Part shown: positions 8,562 to 15,159 of the stretch, in pieces
Layout of the letters: each line of letters begins with the position of its first letter
Position numbering within the stretch: the stretch's first letter is position 1
Assembly (NCBI GenBank): GCA_910588225.1
Contig: CAJUQT010000067.1
Coordinates: forward strand, 1 to 17,298
Reading direction: 5' to 3'
DNA length: 17,298 nucleotides
From: an uncultured Acetatifactor sp.
GTDB taxonomy: Bacteria > Bacillota > Clostridia > Lachnospirales > Lachnospiraceae
Made by a program: the position numbers and the translations under genes
The notes under the pieces: generated by a model
The model's database searches: none
What the model was told of the DNA's origin: nothing
The model's input: only the letters and a program-made list of their open reading frames with translations

Positions 8562-9503
8562 TTAAAACAGGACAGATTCACCCTCATTTATTCTCTTTGT
8601 CACAAAATTCACTGTCATCACCAATATAAAATTCACTGTTGACTTAAACAGTCCCACTGCTGTGTTAAAGCTGTACATCATCTGGCCGATTCCCATACGG
8701 TACACATATGTATCTATAATATCTCCCACCGCATATACGCTTGGATTATACAGATTAAATACCTGATCAAAACCGGCGTTCATCAGACTTCCCGCCTGCA
8801 TCAGAAGCATGATGGAGATGATCCCTTTCATGGAAGGAAGGGTGATATACCGGATTCTCTGAAGGCGGTTGGCCCCGTCGATCATGGCTGATTCATATTG
8901 TTCCGGCGGTATGGAACACAGCGCCGCCAGGTAAACCACGCTTCCCCATCCGATCCCCTTCCAGATATTGCTGACCACCAGCACGGTGCGGAACCATCTC
9001 ACATCCGCAAGAAAATAAACCGGCTTCCCTCCCAGCATTTTGATAACCTCGTTGACCATACCTGTTCCCGGGGAAAGGAGATTGCTGAGAATCCCTGCCA
9101 CTACAATCCAGGAAATAAAATGTGGAAGATAGCTGATGGTTTGAGCCGCCCTCTTGAAGAAGCCCGGCTTCAATTCATTCAAAAGCAAGGCCAGTATGAT
9201 CGGCGCCGGAAATCCGAATACCAGATGCAGCAGACTGATTCTCAGCGTGTTGCCCAATACCCGCAGCGATGAGGCATTGGACAGAAATGCCCGGAAATGC
9301 TTCCATCCCACCCAGGGGCTGTCCCAAATGCCCAATCCGATATTGAAATCTTTGAAGGCAAGGACCAGTCCGTACATGGGACCATAGGAAAAAAGAAGGA
9401 TAAAGGCAAAACCCGGCAGGAACATCAGCAGCCTGGCCCTGTTTGCCCGCAATCTTTTCCCCAGTGGTTTCTTCTGTTCCATTTTCGTCTGCATCTTTCT
9501 CAT
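8562..9503 (-). CDS. Carbohydrate ABC transporter permease (LplB type), first gene of the operon
   Basis: This is the partner membrane subunit of the YtcP-like permease. It has a basic N-terminus, then FLPGFAFILLFSYGPMYGL, the characteristic first membrane segment of LplB proteins, further hydrophobic segments, the EAA loop (ESAMIDGANRLQRIRYITLP, about 204-223) and the family-typical ending TKRINEGESVLF. The frame also has an ATG at 9545 (327 aa). That codon lies only about 8 nt after the -10 of the promoter and has no ribosome binding site, so it would be at or before the transcript start. The ATG at 9503 has GAGG 9 nt upstream and GGGAG closer, giving 313 aa, and is preferred; the ATG at 9494 is also possible. 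The family call is firm, the start moderate. Confidence 0.9.
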   Translation of the reverse strand: MRKMQTKMEQKKPLGKRLRANRARLLMFLPGFAFILLFSYGPMYGLVLAFKDFNIGLGIWDSPWVGWKHFRAFLSNASSLRVLGNTLRISLLHLVFGFPAPIILALLLNELKPGFFKRAAQTISYLPHFISWIVVAGILSNLLSPGTGMVNEVIKMLGGKPVYFLADVRWFRTVLVVSNIWKGIGWGSVVYLAALCSIPPEQYESAMIDGANRLQRIRYITLPSMKGIISIMLLMQAGSLMNAGFDQVFNLYNPSVYAVGDIIDTYVYRMGIGQMMYSFNTAVGLFKSTVNFILVMTVNFVTKRINEGESVLF

Positions 9504-9553
9504 CTGCTCCCGCCTCTCTCCTTGACAACTTGTTTCCTTGTTCATTTTTCATC

Positions 9554-9582
9554 ATTATAATCACTTCAAGCGCTTATTTGAA
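9554..9582 (-). promoter_or_regulatory. Promoter of the transporter/amino-sugar operon
   Basis: On the minus strand TTCAAA (9577-9582), a poor -35, is followed after exactly 17 bp by a perfect -10 TATAAT (9554-9559). Transcription should start near 9547, giving a leader of about 44 nt to the ATG at 9503. The weak -35 directly abuts the 35-bp box described separately, as expected for an activator-dependent promoter. Confidence 0.7.
9568..9575. promoter_or_regulatory. Candidate operator: CG-centred palindrome in the promoter spacer
   Basis: AAGCGCTT is a perfect 8-bp palindrome, extended imperfectly to CACTTCAAGCGCTTATTTG, lying between the -35 and -10 of the operon promoter. The core matches the centre of CcpA cre sites and of LacI-family operators (AANCGNTT), but the outer TG...CA positions of a consensus cre site do not match. 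It is absent from the spacer of the duplicated promoter. Binding here would block RNA polymerase, so catabolite or inducer-relieved repression is possible. Confidence 0.4.
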
Positions 9583-9614
9583 TGATATTTTCCGCAGTTT
9601 CATGATACATTATG
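9580..9614 (-). promoter_or_regulatory. 35-bp activator box, copy next to the transporter operon promoter
   Basis: The minus-strand sequence runs from CATAATGTATCATGAAAC to GCGGAAAATATCATTC and matches a second copy at 9904-9938 at 29 of 35 positions. Inside it TATCATgaAA and TATCATtcAA are direct repeats 20 bp apart, about two helical turns, the usual layout of AraC-family binding sites. Its last 3 bp overlap the -35. The AraC-type response regulator encoded 0.5 kb away is the obvious candidate ligand, by inference. Confidence 0.6.
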
Positions 9615-9852
9615 AAGTGCATAACTTTTTTGAAGTCATTGTGCCTGTTTTATCTTGTTTTTCCGCCCATTTTTTATCATTCTTTCTTGCATTCCGGAAC
9701 AGCCGGTTCACCCTGCTGTCTCCGGTCTGCATATCTCCGGTACGTTCCAAATCGGAATATACCACACAGCCTTCAAAATCCTCCAACTTGGGCTCCTTTG
9801 TAAATCCCAGCGGATTGGTCATGCGGTTGATCTTGCATACTCTGATTTTCAT
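9610..9852 (-). pseudogene. Internally deleted remnant of a GH78 alpha-L-rhamnosidase gene
   Basis: This 80-codon ORF has a near-perfect ribosome binding site (GAGGAGG, 7 nt before the ATG at 9852) and its own promoter, so it occupies the position of a real leading gene. Its residues 1-22 (KINRMTNPLGF) resemble the extreme N-terminus of GH78 alpha-L-rhamnosidases. Residues 29-53 (VVYSDLERTG, then VNRLFRN) resemble the segment just before their catalytic barrel, which normally lies several hundred residues later and continues into a WGQKGNF-like sequence. Here it runs instead into an unrelated basic tail (ARKNDKKWAEKQDK). The best explanation is a large in-frame deletion followed by decay. The family match is from memory of motifs and not verified by search; a genuine small protein is the alternative. 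Confidence 0.5.
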
Positions 9853-9877
9853 TACAATACCTCCTCAAGTTGTTCTG

Positions 9878-9906
9878 ATTGTACACAATTTCACCAATAA
9901 AACGAA
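9878..9906 (-). promoter_or_regulatory. Second promoter with the same architecture, in front of the GH78 remnant
   Basis: On the minus strand TTCGTT (9901-9906), a very poor -35, is followed after 17 bp by -10 TACAAT (9878-9883). Transcription should start near 9871, leaving a leader of about 19 nt before the ATG at 9852 with its strong GAGGAGG site. Geometry relative to the 35-bp box is identical to that of the operon promoter, which supports both calls. Confidence 0.6.
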
Positions 9907-9938
9907 TGATATATTCCGCGTTTTCATGAAGTATTATG
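9904..9938 (-). promoter_or_regulatory. 35-bp activator box, upstream copy
   Basis: The minus-strand copy runs from CATAATACTTCATGAAAA to GCGGAATATATCATTC and is 29/35 identical to the box at 9580-9614. The half-sites CTTCAT and TATCAT are again 20 bp apart, and the last 3 bp again overlap the -35. Conservation stops at the -35: spacer and downstream sequence differ between the two copies, which points to selection on the box rather than a recent simple duplication. Confidence 0.6.
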
Positions 9939-9959
9939 CTCTCCCCCAAAAAATTGTAC

Positions 9960-9982
9960 AAAAAAAGGGCATGCCCTGTTTT
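9960..9982 (-). terminator. Possible intrinsic terminator after the response regulator gene
   Basis: On the minus strand AAAAC-AGGG-CATG-CCCT is followed by seven T residues. The stem is four GC-rich pairs, one mismatch, then A-T pairs, with a 4-nt loop. It lies about 135 nt after the regulator stop codon and immediately before the second promoter region, a sensible place for the kinase-regulator transcript to end. The short GC stem makes it weak. Confidence 0.35.
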
Positions 9983-10116
9983 ATGCATCCCCTCCACTAA
10001 TTTGATTTGTATTCCATTTATATAATCCGGCGCCTTTGTCCCTGCGCTATCCCCGCTTGTCTGACCTGTTCCCTTCTCCTTCAATACATGGAACAGCCGT
10101 CCGACTCTCTTTGCGG

Positions 10117-10893
10117 TCAGGAAGTACTGCCTCCGTAAACGCTGGGGCTCATACCCACAAGCTTCTTAAATACCCTGGTAAAATGCTCCACATTATTGTA
10201 CCCCACCCGTTCGGCAATTTCATAAACCTTCAGGTTCGTGCTTTCCAAAAGCTCCTTTGCCCGCAGAATCCGATAATAATTCAGATAATCCGCAAAATGA
10301 AGCGCAGTCTCCTGATAGATCAGTTTTCCCATCCATCCCACGCTGATTCCCAGATATTCTGCCACATCCTCCGCCCGCAGATTATTCTCACTGTAATGTT
10401 TTTCGATACATTTCTTAAAGCGAATCAGATATTTGCTCTGGGCATCTTCAGGCTGTTTCTCCTGATTCCGAAGAACCAGCTTTTCAATTTCCGCATCTTT
10501 CCGGGCAGTATCTCCATGCTTTCTGTCCTGCTTCAGCCTGTCCAGGAGGCAAAGCAGGGTCTCTGCATCATATTCCTGCTTCAGCAGATAATCATTAGCC
10601 CCCAGCCAAAAAGCAGTCCGCACATATTTGAAATCGTCATAGGCGCTCAAAACAATAACCCGCACCTTCGGATAGCGTTCCTTTACGGCACAAATCAGCT
10701 CGATCCCATCCATTACAGGCATTCGGATGTCAGTAAATAGGATGTCCACACGTACCTTTTCCATCTTCTCCAATGCCTGCTTTCCGTTGATCGCCTTACC
10801 CACGATCAGATAGCCGTTGGCCTCCCAATCCAATATACGTTCCAGGCCTCGAAGCATCAACTGATTGTCGTCTACCAGCATTACATGAATCAA
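10117..10893 (-). CDS. Response regulator with AraC-type DNA-binding domain (YesN-like)
   Basis: This is the cytoplasmic output protein of a two-component system. Residues 1-120 are a receiver domain: acidic pocket Asp8/Asp9, phospho-acceptor Asp55 in LFTDIRMP, Ser83 and Lys105 (DYLLKQ). A charged linker leads to an AraC/XylS helix-turn-helix pair at about 155-255 (LRAEDVAEYLGISVGWMGKL and YEIAERVGYNNVEHFTRVFK, ending VGMSPSVY). The start is a TTG at 10893 with AAGGAGG 6-7 nt before it, 15 nt after the kinase stop. By family precedent it activates neighbouring sugar-uptake and hydrolase genes; the duplicated 35-bp boxes just downstream are its likely targets. Confidence 0.93.
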   Translation of the reverse strand: MIHVMLVDDNQLMLRGLERILDWEANGYLIVGKAINGKQALEKMEKVRVDILFTDIRMPVMDGIELICAVKERYPKVRVIVLSAYDDFKYVRTAFWLGANDYLLKQEYDAETLLCLLDRLKQDRKHGDTARKDAEIEKLVLRNQEKQPEDAQSKYLIRFKKCIEKHYSENNLRAEDVAEYLGISVGWMGKLIYQETALHFADYLNYYRILRAKELLESTNLKVYEIAERVGYNNVEHFTRVFKKLVGMSPSVYGGSTS

Positions 10894-10908
10894 AATATGC
10901 CTCCTTTT

Positions 10909-12672
10909 TTAAATCTCTGTAGTCTCATGATTCCTGTGAAGTATCGGAAGAAAGAGCAGAATCCGGGTACCCGCCCCTTCGCTGTCTATAAGCAAATCAT
11001 ACGGGCTGCCGAAATTCAGCCGAATTCTATCCTTGGTGTTCCGCAGTCCCACATGACTGATCAGCTCTCCCCTGGCCTGCCCTTCCAATATTTTTCTCTG
11101 TTCCTCCCGGGAAATACCGCAGCCATGATCCCTGACCGTCAGCAGCAACACTTCCCCTTGCTTCTTTGCCGATACCTCAACCCACACCTCCCCAGATTCC
11201 GGATCCGCTCCGTGGAACACGGCATTTTCCACAATGGGCTGGAGGATTAGATTGGGCACCAGCAAATCCTGTATCCCTTCCTGCACCTGGATCTGCTGAG
11301 AAATCAGACCGCTGTGACAGGCATTTTGAATACTTAAAAAGGTTTGTATATTTTCCAGCTCAAAAGACAGGGGCACAAGCATTCCTGCATAACTTACCGT
11401 ATTCCGCAGCAGCCTGGAAACATCTCCCAGCATTTCCCCTGTCTCCTCTGCTCCTTCGATCACTGCCAGAGAACGCACAGACGCCAAAAGATTGTATAGA
11501 AAATGAGGACTGATCTGATATTGCAACGAACAAATCTCCAGATTTTTCTTCGCCTTTTCATCCTCTATCGTCTGGGTAAAAAGAGAATCCAGCTGCTCTA
11601 CCATATGATTAAAACTTCTCATCATATTCCCCATCTCATCCCTTCTGCCGGATTCCAGACGGACCGCAAAATCACCCTTTTCCGTATACCCCATGGCCCG
11701 GCTCAGCTCCTGAATAGGTCTGGATATGCTCTTTGACACAAAAGCCGAAACCAGAACAGCCGAAACCGCGTACACCAGGGAGAAGAGCACCAGCATCCAG
11801 ATAATGTTCTCCACCTCGCTGTTATAGACTGAGTAAGGAATGCAGCGGATCACCTGATATTGATAAACAGGAGAAATACTGTAGATCATCACCAGACTCT
11901 CTGTTCCCAGCGAGACAGGAATAATTCCCTTCTTCTCCCGCATCTCTTTCTGCTGTTCCTGAATCATCCGATGATAAAGATCCTGCTCCTGTGCCTCACA
12001 CCGTGCCGTCACTATCTGTCCTTCCTGATTCAGCAGAAAGAACGCGCTGTCTTCCTCGTTCTGCGCTATCACGGAAGAAAATTTTACCGGATCAACAGCA
12101 AAGTGCGCAACGCCAATCTCTGCCAAGTTGCCCTTATCCGCCACATCCTTGATCAATTTTCCGAACATCATGGCTTCCCGACCGTCCCCCATGGAACGAA
12201 TCCCCTCCGCCACCACTGCACCCTGGCCCATGTTCTCAATGAAACATGGATCCTCCTCCATAAATCTGTCCAAATTCAGATGATATTCGTCCATCACGGC
12301 GCAGGTATATCCGTTTTGTGCAATGACATAAATACCGGATACGGCATCTCCTCTTCCGAAAATTCCACCTACCACCTTATTCATATCCTGCATGGCCCTC
12401 CACCGTGTACCGTCTGAGCTGGCAGTACCCAGCTGATTCATGGCATGCTGAAATTCCCGCTGGGATATTGCCATATCTATATTAACGGTCAGACGCTGAA
12501 GCTCGTTATCAACCACATGGGCCATAGATTCCACAAATGCCACTTCCGTCTGATTCATTTTCTCATACAGGTTTCTGCTTGAAATACGGTAAGAATAGAT
12601 GACTGCCATCACCAGCGGAATCAGTGACATGGCCAGCAGAATGCAGATCATTTTGCTCCGAAAACTTTTCAT
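10909..12672 (-). CDS. Membrane sensor histidine kinase (YesM-like, HisKA_7TM-free 'His_kinase' type)
   Basis: This kinase should sense an extracellular ligand, probably a sugar or sugar-bound binding protein, and phosphorylate the YesN-like regulator. Numbering is from the ATG at 12672. A first membrane helix spans about 7-26, an extracytoplasmic Cache-like sensing domain about 30-285, a second helix about 290-313, and a HAMP linker follows (ISRPIQELSRAMGY). The YesM-type phosphorylation motif is QYQISPHFLYN with His390. The ATPase domain has the N box LQPIVENAVFHG (Asn483), the G1 box DHGCGIS and the G2 box GLRNTKDRI. The frame opens to 12723, but the ATG at 12672 has GGAG 5 nt upstream and places the membrane helix normally. 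It lies 165 nt after the GH5 gene; that gap shows nothing recognisable. Confidence 0.92.
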   Translation of the reverse strand: MKSFRSKMICILLAMSLIPLVMAVIYSYRISSRNLYEKMNQTEVAFVESMAHVVDNELQRLTVNIDMAISQREFQHAMNQLGTASSDGTRWRAMQDMNKVVGGIFGRGDAVSGIYVIAQNGYTCAVMDEYHLNLDRFMEEDPCFIENMGQGAVVAEGIRSMGDGREAMMFGKLIKDVADKGNLAEIGVAHFAVDPVKFSSVIAQNEEDSAFFLLNQEGQIVTARCEAQEQDLYHRMIQEQQKEMREKKGIIPVSLGTESLVMIYSISPVYQYQVIRCIPYSVYNSEVENIIWMLVLFSLVYAVSAVLVSAFVSKSISRPIQELSRAMGYTEKGDFAVRLESGRRDEMGNMMRSFNHMVEQLDSLFTQTIEDEKAKKNLEICSLQYQISPHFLYNLLASVRSLAVIEGAEETGEMLGDVSRLLRNTVSYAGMLVPLSFELENIQTFLSIQNACHSGLISQQIQVQEGIQDLLVPNLILQPIVENAVFHGADPESGEVWVEVSAKKQGEVLLLTVRDHGCGISREEQRKILEGQARGELISHVGLRNTKDRIRLNFGSPYDLLIDSEGAGTRILLFLPILHRNHETTEI

Positions 12673-12837
12673 GATAACTCCGTTTCGTATACTTCCCGCC
12701 GATTTTATTCCTCCAACCGGCATTCCCTGCAGCGTTTTCTTCTCCTAATCCGTTACTTCCATTTCCGAGCTGTCCGTCCGAAGCAAAACCTCCATCTCTG
12801 TCCTCCGCCGTATTCCCTGCCGTTTCCCCGGAGTGGC

Positions 12838-14316
12838 TTACAGATGTATTGCCGCTGTTTTTTCTCCTGCGGCGCCGCTTCCTCCAACTCCCAGCCTCTC
12901 ATAAAGCCATTTTCCGGAATCGCTGAGGTCTTCCAGGGTAAACCCGCTTACCTTGCCGCAGCTGCTTTTCAGGATGGCGGAAGTCTCCGCTTTGTTAGAG
13001 AGATTCCAGGCCACATAGCTGATCCCGTATTCGTCCAGGAGCTCCGCCCACCTGTCCGCCTGCTCTTTATCAATCGCTCCGTTTCCGCTGGCGTCGCAGA
13101 TTCCGTATTCCGACACGAAAACAGGAAGCCCCGCTTCCACAGCCTTCGTCATGGCATCCCGCAGGGAGTCCGTGTGGGTGGCCGCATAAAAGTGCAGCGT
13201 ATACATAATGTTGTCATAGGCCGTAATAGGATCTGCCGCCGCCTGCTCCACATACTGGCACCAGTTAGGCGTGCCTACCAGAATGAGGCCGTCCTCGTCC
13301 TCTCCCCGGATCACCTCTATAATCTGCTCCGCATATTCCTTTACGTCGCTCCAGGAGACGCCTCCGTTTGGTTCATTGCATATCTCGTATATTACATTAG
13401 TGTATTCCGCATATTCTTCCGCAATCTCCCCGAAGAACTCCTTTGCCTCCTCCAGGTAAGTATTGGGATTGCCGTCCGACAGAATATGCCAGTCGATGAT
13501 CACATACATGCCGCAGTCCGTGGCACAGGATACGCCGTCCCTTATCAATTCCTTCAGTTCGTCCTGGTTTCCGCCCGTGCAGTAACCGCCGTATTCCGCG
13601 GTATACATGGCAAGGCGCACTACGTTCATTCCCCATTCTTCCCTAAACTGCCGGAAACACGCCGCATTGACATACTCGGGATACCAGGCAAGGCCGTGGG
13701 TGCTGATTCCTTTGAGCTGCACAGGCGTACCCCGTGAATCCGTCAGCTGTGTCCCTATTACCTTCAGTGCTCCGGGCAATCCAGGTTCCTTTTCCGTATC
13801 GTCTGCTGCTCCCGAAACCCGGCCATCTGTCCCGCTCTTTACTTCTGTGTCTCCTTGAATGCTGCCATTCCCGGCTGCAGAATCCTGCGATGCTGCCTCA
13901 GACTTTGTCTCCGAATTTCCTGCCCTATCTCCGGACTGTACCCCTGCATTTTTGCCTGCTTCCTGGTTCTGTCCTTCCGGACCTGCTGCCTCCCCATCAA
14001 CCAACACGCCTGCACCGTTGCCTGCTTCCCCGGCAGTCATGGCATCCTGAGATCCATCCTGCCCCTCTCCGGCGGCTGTGCCATCTCGAGACCCTTTCGG
14101 CCCCTCTCCGACAGCTGCGCCAGCCCCTTCTCCTTCCGGGTCTTCCCCGACAGCTGCGCCAGCCCCTTCTCCTTCCGGGCCTCCCTCTCCTGCCTCCTCA
14201 GATCCCGTTTCCCCAGCAAAATCCATTCCTGTCTGCCTGTCCATTCTCCCACCGCATCCTGAAAGCGCTATCATACATAGCGCCATTATACTGTAAATAA
14301 AGAGCCTCTTGCACAT
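12838..14316 (-). CDS. Surface GH5 endoglucanase-like lipoprotein (GH5_2 type)
   Basis: This is a secreted, lipid-anchored glycoside hydrolase that should cleave beta-1,4-glucans. Numbering is from the ATG at 14316. The signal MCKRLFIYSIMALCMIALSG precedes lipidated Cys21. Residues 22-180 are a disordered Gly/Ala/Glu-rich linker with 13-residue repeats. The catalytic domain (about 185-480) closely follows the Bacillus Cel5A pattern: QLKGISTHGLAWY, VIIDWHIL (His276), VIYEICNEPNG (acid/base Glu315), LHFYAATH, VFVSEYGI (nucleophile Glu403, Tyr where Trp is usual) and VAWNLSNK (Trp437). There is no carbohydrate-binding module. GGGAG lies 5 nt before the ATG; the frame also opens to 14343 without a good site. 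It is first in a unit with the kinase and regulator and could release the oligosaccharide that this system senses. Confidence 0.92.
   Translation of the reverse strand: MCKRLFIYSIMALCMIALSGCGGRMDRQTGMDFAGETGSEEAGEGGPEGEGAGAAVGEDPEGEGAGAAVGEGPKGSRDGTAAGEGQDGSQDAMTAGEAGNGAGVLVDGEAAGPEGQNQEAGKNAGVQSGDRAGNSETKSEAASQDSAAGNGSIQGDTEVKSGTDGRVSGAADDTEKEPGLPGALKVIGTQLTDSRGTPVQLKGISTHGLAWYPEYVNAACFRQFREEWGMNVVRLAMYTAEYGGYCTGGNQDELKELIRDGVSCATDCGMYVIIDWHILSDGNPNTYLEEAKEFFGEIAEEYAEYTNVIYEICNEPNGGVSWSDVKEYAEQIIEVIRGEDEDGLILVGTPNWCQYVEQAAADPITAYDNIMYTLHFYAATHTDSLRDAMTKAVEAGLPVFVSEYGICDASGNGAIDKEQADRWAELLDEYGISYVAWNLSNKAETSAILKSSCGKVSGFTLEDLSDSGKWLYERLGVGGSGAAGEKTAAIHL
14111..14188. repeat. 39-bp tandem repeat inside the GH5 linker
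   Basis: Two copies (14111-14149 and 14150-14188) share their first 30 bp exactly, and a decayed copy precedes them at about 14072-14110. Each encodes a 13-residue linker unit such as EGEGAGAAVGEDP. Such repeats change copy number by slippage and so alter linker length in frame. Confidence 0.75.
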
Positions 14317-14355
14317 GACTTCTCCCCCACAAATGTCCACCAAATATCCTGCTTA

Positions 14356-14380
14356 CCGAAGCTGTTACAGCCCCTTTCGG
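14356..14380 (-). other. 5'-terminal stem-loop of the GH5 transcript
   Basis: On the minus strand CCGAA...TTCGG (5 bp) encloses GCTG-TAA-CAGC (4 bp) with a 4-nt one-sided internal loop. It begins within a base or two of the predicted transcription start (about 14381). A stem right at the 5' end is a known way to stabilise an mRNA; a role here is inference. Confidence 0.4.
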
Positions 14381-14387
14381 CAAATTC

Positions 14388-14416
14388 AGTATACCACAAC
14401 CCGTTTCCTGCGGCAA
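14388..14416 (-). promoter_or_regulatory. Promoter of the GH5-kinase-regulator unit
   Basis: On the minus strand TTGCCG (14411-14416), a fair -35, is followed after 17 bp by TATACT (14388-14393), with TGG in front giving an extended -10. Transcription would start near 14381, leaving a leader of about 65 nt to the ATG at 14316. It lacks the 35-bp box found at the other two promoters. Confidence 0.65.
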
Positions 14417-14440
14417 GGCATACCTTGAAGGTGTACCTCC
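14415..14440. repeat. Two 13-bp direct repeats touching the GH5 promoter -35
   Basis: On the plus strand AAGGCATACCTTG is followed directly by AAGGTGTACCTCC (9/13 identical). Each contains a near-palindrome AAGGyrTACCTy. They overlap the upstream edge of the -35, a typical place for a regulator site. No factor can be assigned. Confidence 0.35.
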
Positions 14441-14714
14441 TCCTGCTCTCGTTACTTCCGCCTTCGTTTACCATTTTTACTGCCATTTCAACATCAATTC
14501 CTCCGAAAATCCTTCTTCTGGAAATTGATGGCTCAATAATTTCTATATCCCCAGAAATTCTATCGTTTCCCAAAAAAGATTTCTGAAAATTCCTAAAAAT
14601 TTCAAACAGCCAATTGACCCCGCAGCCATTTCACGATAAAATAACCTGAACACCCCCGACTGCGGTTTTCTGTTGGAAAAATTTGATGAACATCCGGCAT
14701 GGACTGACGAAAGG

Positions 14715-14761
14715 CTCCCGGGAGAATTCACGGCTGTAGCCCGCAAAGATGCGAAAAGCCG
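14715..14761 (+). other. Structured element: palindrome plus nested stem-loop
   Basis: CTCCCGGGAG (14715-14724) is a perfect 10-bp palindrome. It is followed by a nested hairpin: CGGCT (14731-14735) pairs with AGCCG (14757-14761) around an inner CGCA-AAGA-TGCG stem-loop (14742-14753). This could be part of a structured RNA or repeat; it does not fit a riboswitch class I can name with confidence. Confidence 0.3.
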
Positions 14762-15028
14762 GTAACCGCAGGCACCCTGTCATCAAACCGGGCGCTTGCG
14801 GCCCCATAACTCTCACTGAAGCATCTCCCCCTTCTCTCCTGGAAAATGTGCTTCCATCACCGTCCGTCATCATGGCGAATGATCTGACAGGCATCCAAAA
14901 AAGCAGGTACAGGAATCCTTATACTCCCTGTATTCCGCCGCATATTCCAGAACGGCAAACAGTATGGCAGGCCTCCGGGCCGTACACGCAGAACCCCACC
15001 TCCCTCAGCCCCCATTTGGAGGCGGACT

Positions 15029-15045
15029 GGGCGGACAGCCCGCCC
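15029..15045. repeat. GC-rich stem-loop
   Basis: GGGCGG and CCGCCC form a perfect 6-bp GC stem with loop ACAGC. No T-run follows on either strand, so it is not a standard terminator. Confidence 0.35.
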
Positions 15046-15159
15046 ATTAGGATTGTTCGTATCTGTCGGTTTGTATCTATCCCGGAAAATCCTCTTGCAT
15101 TTCCCCTCATATCATGCTACTCTAAATACAGGTAATGAATTCAAATCCAACAGTCATTC

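Noticed and set aside
9773..10084. Minus-strand ORF of 103 codons between the response regulator and the GH78 remnant
   Set aside because: It overlaps the promoter, the activator box, the possible terminator and the start of the remnant in another frame, and has no recognisable protein sequence.
14286..14573. Minus-strand ORF of 95 codons upstream of and overlapping the GH5 start
   Set aside because: It runs through the GH5 promoter and 5' stem-loop and into the GH5 coding region in another frame; no homology recognised.
14700..14790. Possible riboswitch (cyclic-di-GMP-I or cobalamin type) because of CCGCAAAGATGCG and AGCCGGTAACC
   Set aside because: The order and spacing of conserved blocks do not fit either consensus, and no suitable gene follows; kept only as a structured element.
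14749..15135. Plus-strand ORF of 128 codons in the gene-free stretch
   Set aside because: It has no ribosome binding site, is Pro/Ser/Arg-rich as expected of chance translation, and conflicts with ORFs on the other strand.
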